A stretch of DNA of 64,000 nucleotides from Mycolicibacter icosiumassiliensis. GTDB lineage: Bacteria > Actinomycetota > Actinomycetes > Mycobacteriales > Mycobacteriaceae. A program made the position numbers and the translations under genes. Numbering within the stretch: position 1 is the first letter of the stretch; each line of letters begins with the position of its first letter. Of this stretch, positions 1 to 9,511 are shown in pieces. Under the pieces are notes generated by a model that was not told the DNA's origin, did no database searches, and was given only the letters and a program-made list of their open reading frames with translations. The DNA is taken from NCBI RefSeq assembly GCF_900078685.2, contig NZ_LT546166.1, positions 3,034,943-3,098,942 of the forward strand. The letters are read 5' to 3'.

Positions 1-126
1 GATCGGCAGCTCCGGAATCACCTCTCCGGCTGCCGCGACCGCCCCGATCTGGTTCGCGAGCACCCGCAGCGACATGCCTGCACCGACGTCAGGGCGCAGA
101 GCAGCAGGCACCGACATCACCTCCAT
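1..126 (-). CDS. murE: MurE N-terminus (UDP-MurNAc-tripeptide synthetase), cut by window edge
   Basis: Only the first 42 or so codons are present; the gene runs off the left edge. The reading frame after the start gives a short lead, then LRPDVGAGMSLRVLANQIGA, which resembles the start of mycobacterial MurE (RP...VGVRLAALADQVGAAL in M. tuberculosis, from memory). MurE adds meso-diaminopimelate to UDP-MurNAc-dipeptide in the cytoplasm. It lies 164 bp downstream of pbpB on the same strand, its usual place in the division and cell wall cluster. The start is uncertain: ATG at 126, GTG at 120 and ATG at 117 are all in frame, and GGAGG sits too close to the last two to decide. No catalytic motif can be checked in so short a piece. 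Confidence 0.7.
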   Translation of the reverse strand, partial: MEVMSVPAALRPDVGAGMSLRVLANQIGAVAAAGEVIPELPI

Positions 127-290
127 CCGCTGCGGCCGGGTCGTCCGGATCGGCCCTGAGACTACCTAGGTGGGCGGTGTCCGCAGCGCAGGCGATCCGG
201 CTAGCGCCGATGGCGAGTCACGACGGCGGCGTTTACCGCATGGACCCGGCGGACGCGAGACAACGGATCGGTCGAGAAGAGCGCGGGTGA
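127..290. other. pbpB-murE spacer
   Basis: This 164-bp gap separates the pbpB stop from the murE start. I see no convincing reading frame, terminator hairpin or repeat in it. In M. tuberculosis a PE_PGRS gene and several small genes sit at this place; here they are absent. Confidence 0.5.
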
Positions 291-2297
291 CTACATCGCC
301 TGCAGGACCAGCGGCGGTCCTGGGTCCGGTGACAACGGCACGTTGTGGCGCTGCAACAACCACCCGGCAATGTTGTGGAACAACGGTGCCGCCGACGTGC
401 CCGGCGATCCGTCCGCGGCGCGGTGGGGGTTGTTCATCATCAGGCCGATGACATAACGCGGATTGTCTGCCGGCGCCATCCCGGCGAAGGTGATCCAGTA
501 GACGTCGTCGTAGTAGCAACCGCAGGCCGGGTTGATCTGCTGGGCGGTACCGGTCTTCCCGGCGATCTGGTAGCCGTCGACCGCGGCCTGCCATCCGGTG
601 CCCTGCTGAACACCGGTGGGATCGCGCTGCACCACCGAGCGCAGCATGTTGCGCACGGTGCGTGCGGTCTGCTCCGAGACCACCCGAACGCCTTCGGGCC
701 GGGGCTCCTCGGTGCGGCTGCCGTCGGCCGCAATGGTCGCCTTGATGATTCGCGGCGGAACCCGTAGCCCGTCATTGGCGATGGCCTGGTACATCCCGGT
801 CATCTGCAGCAGCGTCATCGAAAGGCCCTGGCCGATCGGCAGGTTGGCGAAGGAGCTGCCGGACCATTGATCCACCGGCGGGACCAGCCCGGCGCTCTCA
901 CCGGGTAGCGCCACGCCGGTGCGCTGTCCCAGCCCGAACTTCTCGGCCATATCGAACCAGCGCTCGGGGCCCACCCGCTGCGCCAGCATCAGGGTGCCCA
1001 CGTTGGACGACTTACCGAATACCCCGGTCGTGGTGTAGGGCGCGACGCCGTGCACCCAGGCGTCGCTGACGGTGACGTCGGCGATGTTGATCGATCCGGG
1101 TACCTGCAGGACCTCGTCGGGGTTGGACAGGCCGTACTCGATGACCGAGGAGGCGGTGATGATCTTGTTCACCGAGCCCGGCTCGAACGGCGACGACACC
1201 GCCAGGTTGCCTAGCTGACGATCCTCCTGGCGCCCGACGTCTTGGGAGGGGTCGAACGTGTTGTCGCCGGCCATGGCCAGCACCTCACCGCTCTTGGCGT
1301 CCAGCACCACGGCCGTGACGTCGTGTGCGCCGGTGACGTTCTTGGCCTGCTGCACCTGCTGCTGGACGTAGAACTGAATGTCGTCGTCGAGGGTGAGCTG
1401 GATGGTCGTCCCATTGACGGCCTTGTGCCGGTTGCGGTAGCTGCCCGGGATCACCACGCCGTCCGAACCGCGGTCGTAGGTGACCGACCCATCCGTGCCG
1501 GCCAATACGGCGTCCATTGAGTCCTCCAGACCCAACAGGCCGTGTCCGTCCCAGTCGATGCCGCCGATGATGTTGGCCGCCAGCGACCCGCCCGGATACT
1601 GCCGCAGGTCCTGACGCTCGCTACCGACCTCCGGGCACTTCTCGGTGATCACCTCGGCCACCGCAGGGTCGACAGCACGGGCGAGATAAACGAAGGTCTC
1701 GTTGCTGCGCAACTTCTTCAGCAGTGCCGCTGAGTCCGGCTTGTTGCCGAGGCGCGTGGAGATCTCCTTGGCGATCTGCTGCAGCCTAAGCTGCGGATCG
1801 GGGGCCGACGGGTCCTTCTTCTTGGCATCGGCGAGCTGCTTGCCGATCTTGACCGGCTGGAAGGACAGCGCCCTGGCCTCGATGGTGAACGCGAGCTTGT
1901 CACCGGTGCGGTCGATGATGTCGCCGCGCATCGCCTGTTGGACGTCGGTGACCTTGAGTTGTCCGGCGGCTTCGGCCCGCAATCCGGAGGCCCGAGGGAC
2001 CTGCAGGTAGAACAGCTGAGCCGCCGACAATGCCAGCACCAGGAAGATGACCGCGTTGCCGGTGCGGTGCCGGAAGACGAAGGAAGCGCTGCGCAGGCCC
2101 ACCTCGGTGGCTTGGCGGGTACGACGCTCGCGGGCCGAATGTCCGGTTGTGGTAGTCGCTTTCGGCGCCTTGCCGGGCTTGGCGGATTTGGCCGGCTTGG
2201 CCGGCGGGGTGACGGTCCGGCGGGTCTTTCGCTTGGCAGCCGCGGCCGAGCCGTCGCCGCGACGTGCCGGTCCGGTCCCCCGCGCGGTCCGTCTCAT
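291..2297 (-). CDS. pbpB: Division-specific penicillin-binding protein PbpB (FtsI/PBP3)
   Basis: This class B transpeptidase cross-links septal peptidoglycan in the periplasm as part of the FtsW-FtsI-FtsQLB divisome. The 668-residue protein has a basic, Ala/Pro/Lys-rich cytoplasmic tail (1-80), one membrane segment (about 82-99), a dimerisation domain and a C-terminal transpeptidase domain. All three active-site motifs are visible: SVNK with Ser375, SSN at 430-432 and KTGT at 581-584. The length fits mycobacterial PbpB (about 680). ATG at 2297 overlaps the stop of the upstream FtsL-like gene in an ATGA junction, so the two are probably translationally coupled. The long basic tail is typical of mycobacterial FtsI and is where partner proteins bind. 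Confidence 0.96.
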   Translation of the reverse strand: MRRTARGTGPARRGDGSAAAAKRKTRRTVTPPAKPAKSAKPGKAPKATTTTGHSARERRTRQATEVGLRSASFVFRHRTGNAVIFLVLALSAAQLFYLQVPRASGLRAEAAGQLKVTDVQQAMRGDIIDRTGDKLAFTIEARALSFQPVKIGKQLADAKKKDPSAPDPQLRLQQIAKEISTRLGNKPDSAALLKKLRSNETFVYLARAVDPAVAEVITEKCPEVGSERQDLRQYPGGSLAANIIGGIDWDGHGLLGLEDSMDAVLAGTDGSVTYDRGSDGVVIPGSYRNRHKAVNGTTIQLTLDDDIQFYVQQQVQQAKNVTGAHDVTAVVLDAKSGEVLAMAGDNTFDPSQDVGRQEDRQLGNLAVSSPFEPGSVNKIITASSVIEYGLSNPDEVLQVPGSINIADVTVSDAWVHGVAPYTTTGVFGKSSNVGTLMLAQRVGPERWFDMAEKFGLGQRTGVALPGESAGLVPPVDQWSGSSFANLPIGQGLSMTLLQMTGMYQAIANDGLRVPPRIIKATIAADGSRTEEPRPEGVRVVSEQTARTVRNMLRSVVQRDPTGVQQGTGWQAAVDGYQIAGKTGTAQQINPACGCYYDDVYWITFAGMAPADNPRYVIGLMMNNPHRAADGSPGTSAAPLFHNIAGWLLQRHNVPLSPDPGPPLVLQAM

Positions 2298-3355
2298 CGC
2301 GCGGCTCCTCCGGCCACCGGCGTCGCCAGAGCTTCCGGCGGAAGCTGGGGTTGCGGCGGCAGGTCGGCCGCCGGCGGAAGCGTTCCGCCGACCGGCAGCA
2401 CCGTCTCGGGCGGCAAAGCGGCAGGCGGCAAGGCGTCAGACGGGATGACTGGCGGTGTCACCAGGGGCGGGATGTCTTGCGCGCCAGGACCAGGCAACGG
2501 CCCGGCCAGGGGCAGGCCGGGAACTCCGGGCAGGCCCGGAATGGTCAGCGGCGCACCGGGCACCGCCGGAACCGGAGGGACTGGGGCGGGCAGGTGGTGG
2601 CTGTCGAGTTTCGGCCCGGTCGGGGGCACCCGAACCGGAACCTCGGCCGGTGGCGCCACATCGTCGGGCAACTTGGTGTTCAGCGGCGGCGGTGGCGCTC
2701 CCTCGGCGGGCTTCGGGACCCCGACGACCATCCAGTTGCCGATCGGGTCCTGAACCAGGTGCGCGGTGTCGCGGCTCGGGATCATGCCCAGTTCGCGGGC
2801 CGCTTCGGCAAGCGCCGGTGCGGATTCGGCGGTGAGCACGTCACGCTCGAGTGCTTCCTTCTGCTGCATCAGAACCCGGTTCCGCTCCCGGATGTTGCCC
2901 AGCTGGTAGGACCGCTCGGCGGCGTCCGTCGACAGCCACAGGGTGATTCCCAGCCCGATGCCGAGCGCGCCGATGATCAGCACGACGAACGGAACCTTGG
3001 CTGCCAGCGTGCGCGGTCGCAGGTCGACCGAGGCCAGTCGAGTGATCAGGCGTTCGCGCAGCGGGACGCGTACTACCTTGGGCGCCTTAGCCTTTCGAGC
3101 CTTTGCCCGCGCCTTGGCCTGCTTGGTGTTCTTCGGCGGCACCGGCCGGGGGTCGGGGCGCAGCGACGCCGCCTTCTGCGGACCGGTGCGCGGCCGCGAC
3201 TGGAGACCCGCCGCGGGCGCGGTTCCGCGCTGCCGCCGCGGGCCCCGGGCCTGCGTCTGCTCGTTGACGCGTCGCGGGCCGGTGCGGGTTGCGCTCTCAG
3301 GGCTACGGCGACGGTCGCCCTGCCGTACCACGGGCTTGCGCTTGGGCGCCATCAC
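2294..3355 (-). CDS. FtsL-like proline-rich membrane protein (Rv2164c family)
   Basis: This 353-residue single-pass membrane protein sits between rsmH and pbpB, the place of ftsL in the division cluster. It has a Lys/Arg/Pro-rich cytoplasmic part, a membrane segment (about 123-143, [17 protein letters not shown]), a short coiled-coil stretch rich in Arg, Glu, Gln and Leu (about 150-190), then a long Pro/Val/Leu-rich tail. The helix plus coiled coil resembles FtsL, which scaffolds the divisome with FtsQ and FtsB. The Pro-rich C-terminal extension of about 150 residues is an actinobacterial feature. GTG at 3355 and ATG at 3352 are adjacent in-frame starts overlapping the rsmH stop. The FtsL assignment rests on position and topology, not on recognised sequence identity. 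Confidence 0.85.
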   Translation of the reverse strand: MMAPKRKPVVRQGDRRRSPESATRTGPRRVNEQTQARGPRRQRGTAPAAGLQSRPRTGPQKAASLRPDPRPVPPKNTKQAKARAKARKAKAPKVVRVPLRERLITRLASVDLRPRTLAAKVPFVVLIIGALGIGLGITLWLSTDAAERSYQLGNIRERNRVLMQQKEALERDVLTAESAPALAEAARELGMIPSRDTAHLVQDPIGNWMVVGVPKPAEGAPPPPLNTKLPDDVAPPAEVPVRVPPTGPKLDSHHLPAPVPPVPAVPGAPLTIPGLPGVPGLPLAGPLPGPGAQDIPPLVTPPVIPSDALPPAALPPETVLPVGGTLPPAADLPPQPQLPPEALATPVAGGAAR

Positions 3356-4548
3356 TTCCCCCTCGATACCACGATCGGCCCGGCCTGGACCCGCTCAACA
3401 GCACGTAGCCGGACCGAGCCCGCTCGTGGGTTGCGCTCCACCTCATCCGCCTCGGCCCGTTCGGCGCCCCGCGTCAACGCCCGGAACCTCGGTTCGTCGC
3501 CGGGCAATTCGACCGGTAGACCTACCGGAGTGCGCGACGCGGTGGCCGCGGCGAACAGCTGCTTGACGATGCGGTCCTCCAACGACTGGTAGGACATCAC
3601 TGCCACGCGTCCACCCACCGCCAGCGCATTCAGCGCCGCCGGCAACGCGTCCCGCAGGGAGTCCAGCTCGCCGTTGACCGCGATGCGCAACGCCTGGAAT
3701 GTCCGCTTGGCCGGGTGTCCCCCGGTGCGCCGCGCCGGTGCCGGAATCGCCTCGTAGAGCAGTTCTGTCAGTTCCCCGGTCGAGGTGAACGGGGTCTGAG
3801 CCCGGCGGCGCACGATGTACGAGGCGATCCGCGATGCGAAACGCTCCTCGCCGAAGCGACGCAGAATGTCGGTCAGGGCCGCTGCGTCGTAGGTGTTCAC
3901 GATGTCTGCGGCGGTGAGCTCGGCCTGCGGGTCCATCCGCATGTCCAGCGGCGCGTCCTGCGCGTAGGAGAATCCCCGCTCCACCCGGTCAAGCTGCATT
4001 GAGGACACGCCGAGGTCGAACAACACCGCGTCAACCGATCCGGTTGCGGCCAAGCCTGATTCGGCCAGCGCCGCGGCCATCCCGTCGTATCGGGTGCGGA
4101 TCGTCTGGAGACGATCGGCAAAGCGGGCCAACCGGGCTCCGGCGATGTCGAGGGCGGTGGTGTCGCGGTCCAAACCGATGACCCGCAGGCCGGGGAACTC
4201 GCTCAGAAATCGCTCCGTGTGCCCGCCGGCGCCAAGGGTGGCGTCCACCAGGGTCGCGCCCGCACCGTCGGGCGACTGCCTGGTCAGCGCCGGAGTCAGC
4301 AGCTCCACGCAACGGTCCAGCAGAACCGGCACATGTCCGAATTCGCCCTGTTCGGCCACGGCAGCACCTCCCCGTCGGTTCTGGCAGCAGATTTCGCGGG
4401 CGACCCGCCCAGTGCGGGCGAGCGCTCCTGCCTCGAGGTCCCTGCCCGACGGCACGAACCTGACGTTGGGGAAGTACGTCAGGGTCGGTTCGGACAGAGG
4501 CCACGAGGCACGGGCGTGCGCCTCAGATGATGTCGCTGAGTGCTTCAT
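3352..4548 (-). CDS. rsmH: 16S rRNA m4C1402 methyltransferase RsmH (MraW)
   Basis: RsmH uses S-adenosylmethionine to N4-methylate C1402 in the decoding centre of 16S rRNA. The family pattern is clear: HVPVLLDRC at the start of the core, [10 protein letters not shown] (SAM-binding loop), [17 protein letters not shown], and [12 protein letters not shown] near the end. The start is ambiguous. ATG at 4548 gives 398 residues, close to the annotated M. tuberculosis length, and overlaps mraZ by 26 bp. GTG at 4359 follows a strong GGGGAGGT ribosome-binding site by 6 nt and gives 335 residues, the usual bacterial length. I keep the longer form as coordinates. It is in the operon mraZ-rsmH-ftsL-pbpB. 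Confidence 0.92.
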   Translation of the reverse strand: MKHSATSSEAHARASWPLSEPTLTYFPNVRFVPSGRDLEAGALARTGRVAREICCQNRRGGAAVAEQGEFGHVPVLLDRCVELLTPALTRQSPDGAGATLVDATLGAGGHTERFLSEFPGLRVIGLDRDTTALDIAGARLARFADRLQTIRTRYDGMAAALAESGLAATGSVDAVLFDLGVSSMQLDRVERGFSYAQDAPLDMRMDPQAELTAADIVNTYDAAALTDILRRFGEERFASRIASYIVRRRAQTPFTSTGELTELLYEAIPAPARRTGGHPAKRTFQALRIAVNGELDSLRDALPAALNALAVGGRVAVMSYQSLEDRIVKQLFAAATASRTPVGLPVELPGDEPRFRALTRGAERAEADEVERNPRAGSVRLRAVERVQAGPIVVSRGK

Positions 4549-4954
4549 CGCTGGCCGCGGAGAAGTTCTCTTCGTGCGTCTGCTGGTAGTCGCTCCAGGC
4601 CTGTGCGTCCCAGATCTCCAGGTAGTCGACCGACCCGATGACCACGCATTCCTTGGACAGGTTGGCGTAGCGACGGTGGTCGGGAGACAAGGTGATCCGG
4701 CCCTGGGCGTCGGGGTGCTGTTCGTCCGTGGCGGCGGCCAGGTTCCGCAGGAATGCTCGCGCGTCCGGGTTGCTGCGCGAAGCCTTGGCCGCCCGGCGGG
4801 CCAACTGCTCGAACTCCGCGCGGGGATACACGGCCAGGCTGTGGTCCTGACTCTTGGTGACCATCAACCCTCCTGCCAGCGCATCACGAAACTTGGCGGG
4901 CAGTGTCAGCCGCCCCTTGTCGTCGAGCTTGGGCGTATAGGTGCCGAGGAACAT
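4523..4954 (-). CDS. mraZ: Transcriptional regulator MraZ
   Basis: MraZ is a ring-shaped DNA-binding protein with two SpoVT/AbrB-like repeats. It is the first gene of the division cluster and in other bacteria represses its own promoter. The 143 residues begin [20 protein letters not shown], the typical family start, and contain the second repeat [17 protein letters not shown] at 4954 has a GGGAGGTGG ribosome-binding site 5-13 nt upstream. Three phased GTGGG boxes lie just upstream (4986-5010), so autoregulation is likely here too. The 3' end overlaps the longer possible rsmH start. Confidence 0.96.
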   Translation of the reverse strand: MFLGTYTPKLDDKGRLTLPAKFRDALAGGLMVTKSQDHSLAVYPRAEFEQLARRAAKASRSNPDARAFLRNLAAATDEQHPDAQGRITLSPDHRRYANLSKECVVIGSVDYLEIWDAQAWSDYQQTHEENFSAASDEALSDII

Positions 4955-4985
4955 CGGCCACCTCCCGCCATGTCGACATCGTCAG

Positions 4986-5010
4986 CCCACGATACCCCAC
5001 AATCCCCCAC
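4986..5010 (-). promoter_or_regulatory. Probable MraZ operator: three GTGGG boxes with 10-bp period
   Basis: Read on the minus strand, GTGGG occurs three times with exact 10-bp spacing (plus-strand CCCAC at 4986-4990, 4996-5000 and 5006-5010). They lie 32-56 nt before the mraZ start. In E. coli, MraZ binds three TGGGN repeats separated by 5-nt spacers, the same geometry. A possible -10 box (TATAAC on the minus strand, 5028-5033) lies upstream, so the boxes would fall just downstream of the transcription start. Confidence 0.75.
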
Positions 5011-5215
5011 TACGCACCATTTGATGGGTTATATCCACCCCCACTCCCCACTCGATCGACCATCTTGCCGTCCAGGCATGCAAAAAAGGGCCCGCCGAGG
5101 CAGCAAAGGACCAGGTCAGCGCCGATAGAAGCAAAGTGGGGCGGGGTGGGGCGCCCGCCCCTGAACGCTCCCCCCGAGACACGCCACCGAGGGCTGCCGC
5201 GCCAGAAATGCGCAG

Positions 5216-5244
5216 AAAAAAGGGCAGCCGATCGGCTGCCCTTT
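5216..5244 (-). terminator. Rho-independent terminator after the DUF3040 gene
   Basis: A perfect 26-bp palindrome (5219-5244, half-site AAAGGGCAGCCGA) is followed on the minus strand by six T residues (plus-strand A run 5216-5221). It lies 27 bp past the stop of the minus-strand DUF3040 gene. Such canonical GC-stem plus U-tract terminators are uncommon in mycobacteria. Confidence 0.85.
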
Positions 5245-5270
5245 CACATCACACGTGCCGCTGGATCGGC

Positions 5271-5675
5271 CTAAGGCTCGAACCGGCGGCGAAAACGGTC
5301 TTCCATGCGGCTGGCGAACGTACCGCCACCACCCTTGACGCGCCGCTGCGAACTCCCGCCCGGCTTGGCCGCACCGTCGCGACCGGCGGCCGCGTGGTTA
5401 CCGGTGATGGCGAACACCACCCCACCGAACATCACCACGAACCCCAGCACGCTCAGAATCAGAAACGCCGGATTGACGGTGGTCGCATAGAACGGGATAC
5501 CGGAGACCAGCATCACCAGACCGACCACCAACAAGGTCATACCCTGCACCCGCCGGCGGGTGGTCGGGGTACGCAAGGCGCCGCCGCGAACGCTGGAAGC
5601 GAACTTGGGGTCCTCGGCGTAGAGCGCGCTCTCGATCTCGTCGAGCATGCGCTGTTCATGATCGGAGAGTGGCAT
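5271..5675 (-). CDS. DUF3040 membrane protein (Rv2169c homologue)
   Basis: This small membrane protein of unknown function has 134 residues. It begins MPLSDHEQRMLDEIESAL, the start typical of actinobacterial DUF3040 proteins, with an acidic amphipathic N-terminus. Two membrane segments follow (about 46-64 and 68-90), then a basic Gly/Arg-rich tail ending FRRRFEP. ATG at 5675 is preceded by AAGGAGG (AGGGAGG-type site in plus-strand CCTCCTT at 5691-5697 region), a good ribosome-binding site. It is transcribed alone and ends at a strong terminator. I do not assign a function. Confidence 0.88.
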   Translation of the reverse strand: MPLSDHEQRMLDEIESALYAEDPKFASSVRGGALRTPTTRRRVQGMTLLVVGLVMLVSGIPFYATTVNPAFLILSVLGFVVMFGGVVFAITGNHAAAGRDGAAKPGGSSQRRVKGGGGTFASRMEDRFRRRFEP

Positions 5676-5915
5676 TCGTCCCTCCTTGCCGACGGCCGCT
5701 TACGTCACTGCCCACGGCGCGATACGGACTGTTGCGGGCAACTAACACTGATAATACGAGGTAGGCCTGCGCCGTACCACAGGCTTCACCAGCCGATTGT
5801 AGCGGCGGTCCGGCGTTGTCGAACCACAACGGCCGTCGCGGCAGGACCGAATCGCCGATAATGGGACTCTGGGCGTCGGGCACGCTGCCACATCTCCGGG
5901 AAAGGAACCTGCAGG

Positions 5916-6533
5916 TTGGTGACCTTCCTCCTCGACATGTCGCCGCGTGAGATGGCGGATCACCTCGGTGCGGCTCTGCGCGTCTACGTCACGGCGATGG
6001 GCTATCCGCCGGGCACTGAGAGCCAACGCGCCGCGATGTGGCTCGATCACACCCGCCGAAGCGGCTGGCGGGCGGTGGCCGCCTTCGCAGACAAGGAACC
6101 CGGCGACGTCGGCGAGATTCGTCAGCCGGGCGCCACCCCGGCAGGATTGGACGGCGCCGAGCTGCTGGGAGTGGCCTACGGCTACTGCGGCGCCCCCGAC
6201 CAGTGGTGGCAGCAGCAGGTGGTGCTGGGTTTACAGCGCCGCGGGCTGACCCACCCCGACATCGCCCGGCTGATGGCCAGTTACTTCGAGCTGACCGAGC
6301 TGCATGTCGCGCCACGCGCGCAGGGCAGCGGCCTGGGTGAGGCCTTGGCGCGCCGTCTGCTGGCCGGGCGGCCCGAAGCCAACGTGCTGCTGTCCACACC
6401 GGAGACCAATGGCGATGGCAACCGCGCCTGGCGGTTGTACCGCCGGCTGGGGTTCACCGATGTCATCCGGGGTCATCACTTCGCCGGCGATCCCCGGCCC
6501 TTCGCCATCCTGGGCCGGCCACTGCCGCTGTAG
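5916..6533 (+). CDS. GNAT-family N-acetyltransferase (Rv2170 homologue)
   Basis: This is a 205-residue acyl-CoA N-acyltransferase. The core signature is the stretch LTELHVAPRAQGSGLGEALA (about 127-146), in which the Q/R-x-x-G-x-G/A acetyl-CoA loop appears as AQGSGLG, followed by a WRLYRRLGF helix near the C-terminus that is typical of GNAT proteins. The M. tuberculosis homologue has been reported to acetylate isocitrate dehydrogenase; whether that holds here cannot be judged from sequence. The start is TTG at 5916 or GTG at 5919, with AAAGGA about 12 nt upstream. It is followed closely by lppM in the same direction. Confidence 0.88.
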   Translation: MVTFLLDMSPREMADHLGAALRVYVTAMGYPPGTESQRAAMWLDHTRRSGWRAVAAFADKEPGDVGEIRQPGATPAGLDGAELLGVAYGYCGAPDQWWQQQVVLGLQRRGLTHPDIARLMASYFELTELHVAPRAQGSGLGEALARRLLAGRPEANVLLSTPETNGDGNRAWRLYRRLGFTDVIRGHHFAGDPRPFAILGRPLPL

Positions 6534-6581
6534 CAGCCGCGTCATCACCGGACCCGCCGCCGGGTCTGGCACGATGACGTC

Positions 6582-7328
6582 GTGCATGTTCGGCGTTCAC
6601 TACTGTTCACTCGGGAACCCGTTCCAGCGCCCGCTCAGCCCCGGTTTCGACGATTCAGCAGCTACCGTCGCCTGGCGGCCCTGGTCGCGCTGCTGTTGAT
6701 CGCGGTGCCGCTGGCCGGATGCGTGCGTATTCGGGCCAACATCACCGTCTCCCCCAATGATCAGGTCTCCGGCCAGATCGTCGTCGCGGCCAAGCCGCGC
6801 AACGACAACGACACCGGCCCCAAGCTCAGCGCCGACCTGCCGTTCCCCCAGAAGATCGCGATCTCCAACTACAGCAGGGACGGCTACGTCGGCTCCCAGG
6901 CGGTGTTCTCGGATCTGACCTTCGCCGAACTGCCGCAACTGGCCCAAATGCACCGCGACGCGGCCGGGGTGGACCTGTCGCTGCGCCGCGCCGGAAACCT
7001 GGTGATCCTGGAAGGCCGGGTAGACCTCACCTCACTGAGCGACCCGGAGGCCGACGTCGAATTGAGCGTCGCGTTCCCCGGCGAGGTGACGTCCACCAAC
7101 GGCGAACGCATCGGCGGCGACACGGTGCAGTGGCGGCTCAAACCTGGCGTGGTGAGCACCATGAGCGCCCAAGCCCGCTACACCGATCCCAGCACTCGAT
7201 CCTTCGCCCACGCCGCCCTGTGGCTGATCCTGTCCACGTTCGCCGCGGCGGGCGCGGTTGCGGCAATCGCCTGGTACGGCCGGGACCGCGCACCGCGCTT
7301 GCGTTCCCCCGAGGACAGCGCCGGCTGA
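6582..7328 (+). CDS. lppM: Lipoprotein LppM
   Basis: This is a 248-residue exported lipoprotein. A basic N-terminus leads into a hydrophobic stretch and the lipobox VPLAGC with Cys at about 47, so the mature protein is lipid-anchored outside the membrane. A beta-rich domain follows (RIRANITVSPNDQVSGQIVV onwards), then a membrane helix near the C-terminus (about 210-232) and a short basic tail. The unusual pairing of lipid anchor and C-terminal helix is kept from M. tuberculosis LppM, which has been linked to phagocytosis. GTG at 6582 is used as start; the residues before the signal peptide are unusually long, so a later start is possible. Confidence 0.9.
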   Translation: MHVRRSLLFTREPVPAPAQPRFRRFSSYRRLAALVALLLIAVPLAGCVRIRANITVSPNDQVSGQIVVAAKPRNDNDTGPKLSADLPFPQKIAISNYSRDGYVGSQAVFSDLTFAELPQLAQMHRDAAGVDLSLRRAGNLVILEGRVDLTSLSDPEADVELSVAFPGEVTSTNGERIGGDTVQWRLKPGVVSTMSAQARYTDPSTRSFAHAALWLILSTFAAAGAVAAIAWYGRDRAPRLRSPEDSAG

Positions 7329-7343
7329 GCTAACCGACCGGGG

Positions 7344-8237
7344 TCAGCGGGTCTCCGGCGACCAGTACTCGAGCATCTGCGCGAAGGTCCGAAACGCCGC
7401 CGCGGACACCCCGTAAGTGGCTTCGAAATGGATGCTCAGCGGGAAGCCCAGGTCCGCGACACCGTCGATCACGCGCTTGTACAGGTCGAGCATCAGCTTG
7501 CATCGCCGGTCGGGCTCGCTGTCGGAGAGCGCCTTGACGAAGTCCTGTTCGGCGGCCACCGCCGCGTTGCCCGGATCCTGAATCAGCCAGTTGATCAGAC
7601 CGATCCGGTTCTCGAACGACGGCACGAAGCCGAACGACAGCAAGAGCTCCGGGCGCGCATCGCTGTGCTTGGCGAACTCGGTCAAGAACGGCACGATCGC
7701 GTCGGAGTACAGCAGCTGGGTCAGCCCGAACGTCGCCCCGCGGTCGCATTTGAAGTTGAACCGGCCGATCTCGTCGGCCCGGGTGGGAATCAAGATGACA
7801 CCCCGGTTGGCCACGTCGGCCCGGAAGGTCGCCAGCGCGTCGGTCGGCGGCACACCCGCGCCCTCGCCGTCGGCCATGGTGCGCGGCACGCCGACGAAGA
7901 CCACACCCTCGATCCCCGCGCCGGTCAGCTCACCCAGCCGGCTCCGCAGTGCCGCCTCGTCGGAGAACGACGTCACCTGGGTGCACAACCCGGACATGCC
8001 CGGCAGCTCGGGCCGAATCGCGTTCCAGAAGTCCAGCACGTCGAGCTTGGGCTTCATCTCGATCGGGCGGTCATCGTCCTCGACGATCATCCCCGGCATC
8101 AGGATGTGACGGATCCGCCCTTGCAGGCCGGTCTCGGCGGCGAACCGCAGGACCTTGTGCGCCTCCTCGATCGTGTGCTCGGGCCCCCGCTCCACGTTCG
8201 GTGGGACCAGCTCGAGTGCGACGGTGTTCAAGCTCAC
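7344..8237 (-). CDS. Non-canonical methylenetetrahydrofolate reductase-like protein (Rv2172c family)
   Basis: This 297-residue protein is expected to be a TIM barrel of the MTHFR superfamily. The M. tuberculosis homologue Rv2172c has been reported to reduce 5,10-methylene-THF to 5-methyl-THF without bound flavin. It starts with SLNTVALELVPPNVERG, and contains HILMPGMI and KLDVLDFWNAIRPELPG. Start choice: the frame is open much further upstream, but GTG at 8237 follows GAGGAG by 7 nt and matches the M. tuberculosis N-terminus. It is divergent from idsA2. The reaction is inferred from the homologue; no flavin-binding motif is evident. Confidence 0.85.
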   Translation of the reverse strand: MSLNTVALELVPPNVERGPEHTIEEAHKVLRFAAETGLQGRIRHILMPGMIVEDDDRPIEMKPKLDVLDFWNAIRPELPGMSGLCTQVTSFSDEAALRSRLGELTGAGIEGVVFVGVPRTMADGEGAGVPPTDALATFRADVANRGVILIPTRADEIGRFNFKCDRGATFGLTQLLYSDAIVPFLTEFAKHSDARPELLLSFGFVPSFENRIGLINWLIQDPGNAAVAAEQDFVKALSDSEPDRRCKLMLDLYKRVIDGVADLGFPLSIHFEATYGVSAAAFRTFAQMLEYWSPETR

Positions 8238-8254
8238 GAACCAGCTCCTCATGA

Positions 8255-9496
<1,242 letters not shown>

Positions 9497-9511
9497 TCGC
9501 CCGGAGCGCCG

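Larger units (their letters stand above)
4955..5270. other. Intergenic region mraZ / DUF3040 gene
   Basis: This 316-bp stretch holds no gene that I can support. It contains the mraZ ribosome-binding site and GTGGG boxes, the promoter region of the division cluster, and near its far end the terminator of the DUF3040 gene (5216-5244). IS6110 sits in the equivalent gap in H37Rv; there is no trace of an insertion sequence here. Confidence 0.6.

Noticed and set aside
5083..5105. A-run with GGGCCC as a second terminator before mraZ
   Set aside because: The stem is only 3 bp deep with no extended pairing, and no gene ends nearby on the strand with the T run.
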